This document shows positions 1 to 5,986 of a stretch of 12,182 bases of DNA, piece after piece; the stretch's first letter is position 1, and each line of letters begins with the position of its first letter. The DNA comes from Fimbriimonadales bacterium. GTDB taxonomy: Bacteria; Armatimonadota; Fimbriimonadia; Fimbriimonadales; GBS-DC. The stretch is taken from positions 1 to 12,182 of the forward strand of contig JAOAES010000019.1 of NCBI GenBank assembly GCA_026416655.1, in the 5' to 3' direction. A model generated the notes under the pieces. The model was not told where the DNA came from. It was given only the letters and a program-made list of their open reading frames with translations, and did not search any database. A program made the translations under genes and the position numbers.

Positions 1-357
1 ATGCGCATCGCGCTGAACCTGTGTACCGACCGGGCGCGCATGCGCCAACGTCGGCAGGAACTGCTGGAGCGCGAAGCCGACCACAAACTGGCATGGAGCC
101 ACCCCGATGCGCCCGACCCGGTAGAAGCCACGCGCGAGAACGCCTTCAACGAGGCGTTCTACACCGCGCTGAATCGGCTGCCCGACCACCATCGGCAACT
201 GATTATCCTGCGCGATCTGGAAGAGATGGAATATGACGAGATAGCGCAGATTTTAGGGATAAGCGTGGGCGCAGTGAAGTTGCGCGTGATGCGCGCCCGA
301 CGCGCCTTCAAAGCCAAACTGGAGCCGCTGTTGCGAGCAATTGGAGAACTGGAATGA
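1..357 (+). CDS. ECF-type RNA polymerase sigma factor, 5'-truncated by the window edge
   Basis: This is the C-terminal part of an extracytoplasmic-function sigma-70 factor, which directs RNA polymerase to a small stress regulon. The ATG at position 1 is very unlikely to be the true start. The first residues, MRIALNLCTDRARMRQRR, match the end of region 2 (the -10 recognition helix, usually W..RIA.N...D..R), so the rest of region 2 lies upstream of the window. Region 4, the -35-binding helix-turn-helix, spans about residues 52-110. It includes the typical LPDHHRQLIILRDLEEMEYDEIA segment, followed by the recognition helix around GISVGAVKLRVMRARRA. The gene overlaps the anti-sigma gene by 4 bp (ATGA), the usual arrangement for a sigma factor translated together with its inhibitor. 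The family assignment is secure; the regulon is unknown. Confidence 0.9.
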   Translation: MRIALNLCTDRARMRQRRQELLEREADHKLAWSHPDAPDPVEATRENAFNEAFYTALNRLPDHHRQLIILRDLEEMEYDEIAQILGISVGAVKLRVMRARRAFKAKLEPLLRAIGELE

Positions 358-1187
358 GACGCCCTTGCCAAGAAGTGAAACGATTCATCGAGAGCGGAGC
401 GGAACGCCTGCCTGAGGCGTTGCAGGCGCATCTGCAGCAGTGTGTTCGCTGCCAGCGTACTTGGCGATTGGAACAAGCCTACCAGCGTGCGCTGCATACG
501 GCGCGGAGCGAATCGATGCCCGCGTGCGACTTGCCATGGTCGCGTGTTCAAGCGCAGTTGGCAGCGCACGCCGTCGCCCGACGCGCTCCCGCCTGGCAAC
601 GGTACGCCTATGCGGGCAGTCTGGCGGTTGCGCTGCTTGTAGCGAGCCTCGCATGGCTGAGCCGCGCGCCTTTGACGCCCAACGCGACAAACTCTGAACC
701 GAACGCTGCCGTAAGCATGCCGCCCCCATCGCGTGTTGAAGAGCCACGCACGCTCCCATCACGCAAGGAGGTTGCAGGGCGCCTACCTGCGCCCAAGCAT
801 TCCCCTACCAGCCAGCCGAAGCCGCGTGTAGTCGCCCGTGCGCGGATAAGCCCGACCGCCACTCCGACGGAGACGGCTCTCTCGCGCCCGACGACAACCG
901 CGCAACCCGCACCAGAAATGACGCCCCATGCCCGCTTTACATCACCGGTGCAACACGAACCGCTGGCTCCGGGAAATGGGCAGCCGGCTCCAAGCGCTGT
1001 TGGCGATCGACTCGCGTTCCGAAGTGGACTGGAGCCGGAATCTTTCACAATCGCCAGCCTGCCGCTGAGCCAGTTCGAATTGTATAATAGTTCACAGGTA
1101 GAGTATCTGCCTGTTCGCTATGGTGCGCCTTCATCTCAGTCGTACAACGAGGGGAACCAAAATGATGCGATTATTTGTTCTTTTTAG
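354..1187 (+). CDS. Membrane-anchored zinc-finger anti-sigma factor with Pro/Thr-rich outer tail
   Basis: This 277-residue protein is the probable inhibitor of the sigma factor encoded just upstream. The N-terminal cytoplasmic part carries a zinc-binding anti-sigma (ZAS, zf-HC2-like) pattern: C5, then H26-x3-C30-x2-C33. One hydrophobic segment at about residues 84-102 (YAYAGSLAVALLVASLAWLS) would cross the inner membrane. The remaining ~170 residues would be outside the cytoplasm. They are rich in Pro, Thr, Ser and Ala up to about residue 215 and have no recognisable fold. The start is an ATG inside the ATGA overlap with the sigma gene, with GGAG at 343-346 seven bases upstream. The 3' end overlaps the HtrA-like gene by 26 bp, so the three genes are probably one operon. 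The protein ends in AIICSF, a hydrophobic C-terminus. The anti-sigma role follows from the ZAS motif, single membrane span and gene order; homology of the long tail was not established. Confidence 0.82.
   Translation: MRRPCQEVKRFIESGAERLPEALQAHLQQCVRCQRTWRLEQAYQRALHTARSESMPACDLPWSRVQAQLAAHAVARRAPAWQRYAYAGSLAVALLVASLAWLSRAPLTPNATNSEPNAAVSMPPPSRVEEPRTLPSRKEVAGRLPAPKHSPTSQPKPRVVARARISPTATPTETALSRPTTTAQPAPEMTPHARFTSPVQHEPLAPGNGQPAPSAVGDRLAFRSGLEPESFTIASLPLSQFELYNSSQVEYLPVRYGAPSSQSYNEGNQNDAIICSF
1149..1154 (+). promoter_or_regulatory. Ribosome binding site fixing the HtrA-like start at 1162
   Basis: GAGGGG lies 7 bases upstream of tandem ATG codons at 1162 and 1165. The in-frame ATG at 1120 has no comparable site and would place 14 unrelated residues before the signal peptide, so 1162 is preferred. 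The site lies inside the end of the anti-sigma gene. Confidence 0.6.
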
Positions 1188-2130
1188 TGTGGGATTTCTG
1201 TGCGTCTGGGGATTTGCCCAGCAGCCTTCGCTGTTAGAGCGCGCAGGTCAGGAAGTCAGTAAGGTAGTAGAGCGCACTTTGCCCGCCGTCGTGACGGTGG
1301 AGGCACGGCTGAGTGGACGCCTCACGCGCAGCAGTGGATTTATTATCGACCCATCGGGCTTGGTGGTTTGCGCGGCGGAAGGGGTGCGTACACAACCGCA
1401 GGTCGCCATCTACCTGACAGATGGGGAGCTTACCTCCGCGCGAGTCGTTGGCGTAGATAACATCACTGGAATCGCACTGTTGCGCATTAACGCCCCTGTG
1501 AAGCTGCCTGCGCTCAGCTGGGGCGACTCCGAGCGCGTGCCAGTGGGGGCGACCACCATCTTGATTGGCAACCGCAGTGGCTTAGAAGGCAGTGTGACGG
1601 TGGGCACGCTTGGGGGTAAAGATCGCGTCGGCGTGCGCCGCGACAATCAGCGAGTGGTGCTACTGCTACAGTTCAACGGCACGGTCGGCTCCGGCGAGCC
1701 GGGCGCGCCGCTGCTCGACTCGCAAGGGCGCGTGATTGGCGTGATGACGGGCGAGTTAGCCTCGGTGGAGGGTGCGCCTATGCCGCCTATCGCGGTCGTC
1801 GGCTTTGCCGTGCCCGCCGAAATCGCGCAGCGCGTGGTGAATGACCTACGCACGAAAGGGCGCGCCGAACATGCATGGCTGGGCATCGACTATCAGGGCT
1901 TGCCGAACGGGGTGGTGGTGCGGCGCGTCGCGCTCGGCAGCCCCGCGCAACAGGCAGGTATCCAAGTAGGCGACATTATCACCCAGTTCGGCGACAAGCC
2001 TATTCGCACCGTCGCTGACCTCACTCGCGCCCTCTACTTCGCGCAGCCGAACCAGCGCGTGAACATTACCGTAATCCGAGAAGGACAGCGCGTCATGCTG
2101 CCCATCACGCTGGGCGTGCAGTCGCTCTGA
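1162..2130 (+). CDS. HtrA/DegP-family PDZ protein lacking the catalytic triad (predicted pseudoprotease)
   Basis: This 322-residue exported protein has an N-terminal signal peptide (MMRLFVLFSVGFLCVWGFA, likely cleaved before QQ). An HtrA-type chymotrypsin-fold domain spans about residues 35-230 and a single PDZ domain about 236-318 (GSPAQQAGIQVGDIITQFGDKPI is the typical core). The alignment to the HtrA protein at 4419-5891 is clear, for example in GDSERVPVG, IGNRSGLEGSVTVG, PLLDSQGRVIGV and VGFAVPAEIAQRVV. The catalytic positions are all changed. The His of TNDHVV becomes E73 in CAAEGV. The Asp of SADIAV becomes G103 in ITGIAL. The Ser of SGNSGGPL becomes P180 in SGEPGAPL. It therefore should not cleave peptides by the HtrA mechanism. 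As third gene after a sigma and an anti-sigma factor, it more likely binds misfolded proteins or the anti-sigma tail through its PDZ domain. The reading frame is intact, so it is not a decaying gene. Confidence 0.88.
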   Translation: MMRLFVLFSVGFLCVWGFAQQPSLLERAGQEVSKVVERTLPAVVTVEARLSGRLTRSSGFIIDPSGLVVCAAEGVRTQPQVAIYLTDGELTSARVVGVDNITGIALLRINAPVKLPALSWGDSERVPVGATTILIGNRSGLEGSVTVGTLGGKDRVGVRRDNQRVVLLLQFNGTVGSGEPGAPLLDSQGRVIGVMTGELASVEGAPMPPIAVVGFAVPAEIAQRVVNDLRTKGRAEHAWLGIDYQGLPNGVVVRRVALGSPAQQAGIQVGDIITQFGDKPIRTVADLTRALYFAQPNQRVNITVIREGQRVMLPITLGVQSL

Positions 2131-2144
2131 GGAACGGGAGCGCA

Positions 2145-2220
2145 AGCGATTCGTCGGTGGGGACGCCGACGCTCCGCACGCGCCCCGCGTAGCGTCGGCG
2201 TCCCCGCCGACGACAACGCT
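2145..2220 (+). repeat. Long GC-rich palindrome (REP-like or RNA hairpin), copy 1
   Basis: Two 23-base arms, 2151-2173 and 2191-2213, are inverted complements except at one position, T2158 opposite G2206, which would be a U-G wobble in + strand RNA. The 17-base centre contains a further small stem, ACGCG (2178-2182) against CGCGT (2186-2190), around CCC. Outside the arms, AGCG at 2145-2148 (approximately) can pair with CGCT at 2217-2220 across a small internal loop. No T-tract follows, so this is not a classical intrinsic terminator. It lies between the HtrA-like gene and pgl and shares a 13-base core with the palindrome at 5932-5966. It could be a dispersed repeat, an mRNA-stabilising hairpin or an atypical terminator. 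Confidence 0.85.
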
Positions 2221-2240
2221 GCCTCTGAGCCACCAATAGG

Positions 2241-2246
2241 TATAAT
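2241..2246 (+). promoter_or_regulatory. Candidate -10 box, possibly giving a leaderless pgl mRNA
   Basis: A perfect TATAAT ends 7 bases before the GTG start at 2254, so transcription would begin at or next to the start codon. No clear -35 hexamer sits 16-18 bases upstream, and there is no Shine-Dalgarno sequence between the -10 box and GTG. The two absences fit a leaderless transcript. A chance TATAAT in a window of this size is possible. Confidence 0.4.
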
Positions 2247-2253
2247 CCCACCT

Positions 2254-3087
2254 GTGGCGGAGCAGGACGACGCGCTCTTTCAGGAAATCGTGCAGTGGCT
2301 GGAGGCGAACCCCGAGGCGAAAGTGTCGCTTCGGCTCATCCTCTACTACGGACAGCGCTGTAAGCGGGGCACGCTGCTGAGGCTGAACTGGTCGCGTGTC
2401 GCCGACTCGATGACCGAACTGCTGGCGGGACTGCTCACGAAACAGCCCACCTGCAGCGTAGCGCTTTCAGGGGGCAAAACGCCCGAAACGCTCTACCTAC
2501 TGCTCGCCTCGCGCCACTACCAAAATGCGCTGGACTGGACGCGCGTGCACCTGTTCTGGGGCGACGAACGCTATGTGCCCCATGACGACCTGCGCAGCAA
2601 CTACCGTATGGCGTATGAGGCGTGGCTCTACAAGGCAAGTTTCCCCCCCGAAAACATTCACCCGATGCCCACCCATTACGCCGACCCCGAGGAAGCCGCC
2701 CGCGCCTACGAGTCGGAACTGCGGGCATATTTCGGGGAGGACGCGCCCCTGCCACAGTTCGACCTGGTGCTGCTGGGGCTGGGCGACGACGGACATATCG
2801 CCTCACTGTTTCCGGGCGACCCTGCGTTGGAGGAGACCACCCGCTGGGTCGTGCCAAGCCGCGCGCCTGTAGAACCACACCAACGGTTGACCTTGACGCT
2901 GCCCGTGCTGAACGCGGCGCCGCGAATCTGGTTTCTGGTGTCGGGCGCGTCGAAACGCCCCGTAATTGCACAGCTGTTCCATGCGGAGAACGCCGACTTC
3001 CCCGCCGCGCGCATCACCCCCGGTGCCGAGCGGTTCTGGTGGCTGAGCGAGGAACTCTACGCCGCTGCCCTTGCGGAAACATGGTAA
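2254..3087 (+). CDS. pgl: 6-phosphogluconolactonase
   Basis: This enzyme hydrolyses 6-phospho-D-glucono-1,5-lactone to 6-phosphogluconate, the second step of the oxidative pentose phosphate pathway, in the cytoplasm. The 277-residue product carries the family signatures in order: the phosphate-binding LSGGKTPETL (residues 71-80), FWGDERYVPHDDLRSNYRMA (101-120), and LGLGDDGHIASLFPGD (174-189), whose His181 is the expected catalytic residue. A late VSGASKRP segment follows (229-236). Typical members are about 230-250 residues; this one has roughly 35 extra N-terminal residues before the first domain helix (SRVADSMTELLAGLL). The GTG at 2254 is the most upstream start in the frame and sits just after a TATAAT. 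A shorter protein from a downstream start cannot be excluded. It is isolated in pathway terms: its neighbours are two envelope-stress cassettes, with no zwf or gnd in the window. Confidence 0.92.
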   Translation: MAEQDDALFQEIVQWLEANPEAKVSLRLILYYGQRCKRGTLLRLNWSRVADSMTELLAGLLTKQPTCSVALSGGKTPETLYLLLASRHYQNALDWTRVHLFWGDERYVPHDDLRSNYRMAYEAWLYKASFPPENIHPMPTHYADPEEAARAYESELRAYFGEDAPLPQFDLVLLGLGDDGHIASLFPGDPALEETTRWVVPSRAPVEPHQRLTLTLPVLNAAPRIWFLVSGASKRPVIAQLFHAENADFPAARITPGAERFWWLSEELYAAALAETW

Positions 3088-3112
3088 ACTTCTCAGTCGT
3101 CTAAACAGACCG

Positions 3113-3120
3113 AAGGAGGG
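3113..3120 (+). promoter_or_regulatory. Strong Shine-Dalgarno with no properly spaced sigma-factor start
   Basis: AAGGAGGG directly abuts the ATG at 3121, which leaves no room for initiation there. The next start at workable distance is the out-of-frame GTG at 3131, about 10 bases away, which opens a 14-codon reading frame. The sigma factor itself has better-placed starts at 3175 and 3187. Confidence 0.5.
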
Positions 3121-3130
3121 ATGGGACGCT

Positions 3131-3175
3131 GTGAGGGGGGAACTTTATCGACCGTCCGTTCGTATACCCCTGTGA
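3131..3175 (+). CDS. Possible 14-codon leader peptide upstream of the second sigma factor
   Basis: A GTG-initiated frame encodes MRGELYRPSVRIPL and ends at a TGA (3173-3175) that overlaps an in-frame ATG of the sigma gene (3175-3177) as TGATG. It is preceded by the strongest Shine-Dalgarno sequence of this segment. This would fit translational coupling of the sigma gene to a short leader. The frame is short enough to arise by chance, and the peptide resembles nothing I recognise. Confidence 0.2.
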   Translation: MRGELYRPSVRIPL

Positions 3176-3186
3176 TGGAGACGGCG

Positions 3187-3789
3187 ATGACCCACACGGC
3201 AGTCGCTTATCGGATGGAAGATCGCTTACAACGCGAGTTCGACGAGCTGGTTTATCGGCACTACCAGCAAGCGTATAATACTGCCTATCGCCTGACGGGG
3301 AACGCCGCCGACGCTGAAGACCTCGTGCAGGAAGCGTTTTTGCGCGCCTACCGGTTCTTCGACCGCTACGACCGCAGCATGCCCTTCATGAACTGGTTCA
3401 ACCGCATTCTAACGAACCTGTATATCGACGAGTATCGGCGTCGGGGGCGTCTCCGCACAGTCTCCATCGACGAAACCTTCAGTAGCGCGGAGGACAGCGA
3501 AGACGGCGCCGCTATCGACCTGCCCGACCTCGCGCCGAACCCGCTGGAACTTGCGCTCAGCAAGGAATACGTCGAAGCAATCCAAGAGGGATTGCAGCAG
3601 CTGTCTCCCGAGTTCCGAGCCGCTGTCGTCTTAGCCGATATGGAAGGCTACTCCTACGAAGAGATCGCCGAAATCATGAACACTTCCATCGGCACGGTGC
3701 GCTCGCGAATCCATCGGGGACGTAAGCAGCTGCGCGACCAGATCAAGAAGCGCCATCCGAATCTTTTTGAGCGAGGTGACTTGAAATGA
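3187..3789 (+). CDS. ECF-type RNA polymerase sigma factor (second cassette)
   Basis: This is a complete sigma-70 family ECF factor of 200 residues from this start. Region 2 spans about residues 19-88 (FDELVYRHYQQAYNTAYRLTG, then DAEDLVQEAFLRAYRFFDRY and the -10 helix MNWFNRILTNLYIDEYRRR). An acidic linker (about 92-122) follows, then region 4 at about 127-185 with the helix-turn-helix YSYEEIAEIMNTSIGTVRSRIHRGRKQL. In-frame ATGs occur at 3121, 3175 and 3187. I chose 3187 because TGGAG at 3176-3180 lies six bases upstream and region 2 then begins after a normal ~18-residue leader. The 3121 start has its Shine-Dalgarno touching the ATG. The gene overlaps the following anti-sigma gene by 4 bp (ATGA). 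It probably belongs to the RpoE/SigW-like broad class of envelope-responsive factors, inferred mainly from the adjacent zinc-finger anti-sigma and HtrA genes. Confidence 0.93.
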   Translation: MTHTAVAYRMEDRLQREFDELVYRHYQQAYNTAYRLTGNAADAEDLVQEAFLRAYRFFDRYDRSMPFMNWFNRILTNLYIDEYRRRGRLRTVSIDETFSSAEDSEDGAAIDLPDLAPNPLELALSKEYVEAIQEGLQQLSPEFRAAVVLADMEGYSYEEIAEIMNTSIGTVRSRIHRGRKQLRDQIKKRHPNLFERGDLK

Positions 3790-4406
3790 ATTGCCGCTAC
3801 GTGCAGTCTCGCCTTTCTGCGTATCTGGATGTGGAACTTTCGGGAGCAGAGCAGCAGCAGATACGGAGCCATTTGGAACAGTGCATCGAGTGTTCCTGTG
3901 AATTAGAAAGTTTGCGTCGCACAAAACAATTACTAAGACAAATGCCGATTGTCGTTCCCTCTTCTGGTCCGGAGCATCTCCTCTTGCGTGTACGTCATTC
4001 GACGCATGCGCCGCGGCGCGCGACTGTTTTTACTTGGCGTGCGCCGCGCTGGTGGCAATTTGCGGGCGGATTCGCGCTCGCGGCGGCGATTATACTCTGG
4101 AACCAGCCTGAATCGAGTCTCTTGACCTTCTCACAAGCCCGCTCCCATGTTCGCAATGTCGATGCACTGACTTCCGCAAACTTTACGGCTTCCTCCCCGA
4201 TTTTCATTCCCGTTTCATCTCCCGACCTCCTCTCTACGCATCGCTCTCCTTCATTGCTTCTGTTTCGCCGCTCCGTCAATCCTATCACTGAACCTGCCCT
4301 CATGCCCAGCGTCTCTTATCCTGTGGATCCGTTGCTGGGCTACCAGCCCACAAGCGATTGGAGTGGGGTGGCTGCGGAACCGATTATGGTCGAGATACAA
4401 CGATAG
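3786..4406 (+). CDS. Membrane-anchored zinc-finger anti-sigma factor (second cassette)
   Basis: This 206-residue protein has an N-terminal ZAS zinc-finger domain: C3, then H29-x3-C33-x2-C36 in the context SAYLDVELSGAEQQQIRSHL followed by EQCIEC. It resembles zf-HC2 anti-sigma factors that mask ECF sigma regions 2 and 4. One membrane span is predicted at about residues 88-106 (RWWQFAGGFALAAAIILWN), followed by a ~100-residue extracytoplasmic tail rich in Ser and Pro with no domain I recognise. Translation starts at the ATG in the ATGA overlap, with GAGGTGA at 3773-3779 as ribosome binding site. The gene ends 12 bases before the HtrA protease gene, so sigma, anti-sigma and protease are almost certainly co-transcribed. 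By analogy with RseA, regulated proteolysis of this protein would free the sigma factor; which protease does so here is not shown by the sequence. Confidence 0.85.
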   Translation: MNCRYVQSRLSAYLDVELSGAEQQQIRSHLEQCIECSCELESLRRTKQLLRQMPIVVPSSGPEHLLLRVRHSTHAPRRATVFTWRAPRWWQFAGGFALAAAIILWNQPESSLLTFSQARSHVRNVDALTSANFTASSPIFIPVSSPDLLSTHRSPSLLLFRRSVNPITEPALMPSVSYPVDPLLGYQPTSDWSGVAAEPIMVEIQR

Positions 4407-4418
4407 GAGGTTGGAAGC

Positions 4419-5891
4419 ATGGTGAAACGCTGGCATCTGATTTTGGGTTTGGGTGTGCTGATTGGCGTGGCGATTACCTATGTGGCGTTGCAGGGTGGCG
4501 CGATTGCGCAGGAACGCGCCACGGTCGCCTTTACGCCGCAAGAGCGCACTACGCTGACGAGCCTGGAGTCGGCTCTGACGCGCATCGCAGAAACCGTACA
4601 GCCTACCGTGGTGCATATTCGCGCCACACGACAGATGGCGGCTCGTCCGAACAACGAGATGGAAGACTTTCTGTTCGAATTCGGACGCGGGCGGATCCAG
4701 ATCCCGCAACCGCGCGTCGAAGGACAAGGCTCCGGGGTGATTATCCGCAGCGACGGCTACATCGTCACGAATGACCATGTGGTCGGCGATGCGACCGACG
4801 TGGAGGTGACCTTCTACGACGGCACAAAAGCGAAGGGCGAGGTGCTACGCGCCCCCAGCGCCGATATTGCGGTGATCAAAGTCGCCCGCAAGAACCTGCC
4901 CGCCGCCGAACTGGGCGACTCGTCTACAGTGAAGCCCGGACAGATTGCTTTCGCGATTGGCAGTCCCTTCGGGCTGGAAAACACGCTGACGATGGGAATC
5001 ATCAGCGCGGTTGGACGGCGCGAAGTAATCCCGGGCGGGGGACGCACACGCTTCTACACCGACCTGATTCAGACCGACGCCGCGATTAACTCCGGCAACT
5101 CGGGCGGTCCTCTGGTCAACTCGCGCGGCGAAGTGATTGGCATCAACACCGCCATCGTCGCGGGCGGGCTGACGGGAGGCAACGTCGGCATCGGCTTCGC
5201 CATCCCCATCAATCGCGTGAAGATGGTGGTGCAGCGGTTGCTGGAGAGCGGCTCCTATCGGCGCGGCTATCTCGGCGTTGCGCTCACGGATATCCCCGCC
5301 GATATGAAGGACGAACTGAAAGCCGCTCAAGGCGTGCTGATTCGCTCTGTGGAGAAAGATACCCCCGCAGCGCGCGCGGGCATCGAACCGGGCGATGTGA
5401 TTACCGCAGTGGATGGGACGCCCGTGCGCAACGAAAGCCACTTCCGCGAGATGATCGCAGACAAGGGTCCCAACGCGAAGGTGCGCCTGACTGTCCTGCG
5501 CGAAGGCAAAACGATATCCATCGAAGCCACGCTCGGCGTGCATCCTGAAGACGCACAGGATGCGGAACAGAGCCGTGCGGAGAAGCCCGCAGAGAAAGGC
5601 GCACTGGAGAAGCTGGGCATCTCGGTCGGCGAGATACCGAGCGCGCTACAGAGTGCGCTGGGGAACGCGCAGGGCGTCTATGTGCAGAGCATCGCGCCCA
5701 ACAGCCCCGCCGCAGGCGAACTGATGGAAGGCGACGTGATTATCTCGGTCAACCGCACGCCCGTCAAAACGGTTGCAGAGCTGGAGCGCGCACTGAGCCA
5801 GGTTTCCTCGGGACGCGCTGTGCGCATGCGTGTGCTGCGACAAGTTGACGGGCGCACGATGGAAGTGCTGGTGATGTTTCGGATGCCCTGA
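4419..5891 (+). CDS. degP: HtrA/DegP-family serine protease with two PDZ domains
   Basis: This is an envelope quality-control endoprotease (MEROPS S1C family) of 490 residues. A hydrophobic N-terminus (residues 5-30, ending AIAQE) acts as a signal peptide or membrane anchor. The protease domain spans about residues 45-275 with the complete triad: H120 in TNDHVV, D149 in SADIAV and S228 in SGNSGGPL. Two PDZ domains follow: PDZ1 at about 282-375 (YLGVALTDIP, then AARAGIEPGDVITAVDGTPV) and PDZ2 at about 400-488 (SPAAGELMEGDVIISVNRTPV). Between them is a short charged, Glu/Ala-rich linker (378-396). The start has an excellent AGGAGG at 4405-4410, eight bases upstream. This size and two-PDZ plan match DegP/DegQ/MucD rather than the one-PDZ DegS. 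Its place after a sigma and anti-sigma pair suggests it is a target, and perhaps a feedback regulator, of that sigma factor. The symbol is by family; orthology to E. coli degP is not proven. Confidence 0.95.
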   Translation: MVKRWHLILGLGVLIGVAITYVALQGGAIAQERATVAFTPQERTTLTSLESALTRIAETVQPTVVHIRATRQMAARPNNEMEDFLFEFGRGRIQIPQPRVEGQGSGVIIRSDGYIVTNDHVVGDATDVEVTFYDGTKAKGEVLRAPSADIAVIKVARKNLPAAELGDSSTVKPGQIAFAIGSPFGLENTLTMGIISAVGRREVIPGGGRTRFYTDLIQTDAAINSGNSGGPLVNSRGEVIGINTAIVAGGLTGGNVGIGFAIPINRVKMVVQRLLESGSYRRGYLGVALTDIPADMKDELKAAQGVLIRSVEKDTPAARAGIEPGDVITAVDGTPVRNESHFREMIADKGPNAKVRLTVLREGKTISIEATLGVHPEDAQDAEQSRAEKPAEKGALEKLGISVGEIPSALQSALGNAQGVYVQSIAPNSPAAGELMEGDVIISVNRTPVKTVAELERALSQVSSGRAVRMRVLRQVDGRTMEVLVMFRMP

Positions 5892-5931
5892 GACGCAGGG
5901 ATAAGCGACCTCCGCGCTACGGCGTAAACCG

Positions 5932-5966
5932 AACGGTGGGGATGCCATTATGGCGTCCCCACCGTT
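5932..5966 (+). terminator. Stem-loop between convergent genes (palindrome copy 2)
   Basis: A 15-bp stem pairs 5932-5946 with 5952-5966 around the loop ATTAT. The only imperfect pair is T5943 with G5955, a wobble in + strand RNA. It lies 40 bases after the HtrA stop codon and 21 bases from the end of the oppositely oriented metalloprotease gene, so terminating or stabilising the HtrA mRNA is the natural role. There is no T-tract after either side, so classical intrinsic termination is doubtful. The core CGGTGGGGAYGCC and its complement are shared with the palindrome at 2151-2213. Confidence 0.65.
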
Positions 5967-5986
5967 GCATTCTGACGCCCACTTTA

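Noticed and set aside
1083..1088. Perfect TATAAT inside the end of the anti-sigma gene, a possible internal promoter for the HtrA-like gene
   Set aside because: No recognisable -35 at 16-18 bases upstream, and the adjacent genes overlap as expected for one operon. One or two such hexamers are expected by chance in this window.
1410..2145. Several minus-strand open frames opposite the HtrA-like gene
   Set aside because: They are antisense to a confidently assigned protein and show no ribosome binding site or domain.
3121..3186. ATG at 3121 as the start of the second sigma factor
   Set aside because: The Shine-Dalgarno sequence directly abuts this codon, the 22 extra residues are not sigma-like, and 3187 has a correctly spaced TGGAG. 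It remains a possible but less likely start.
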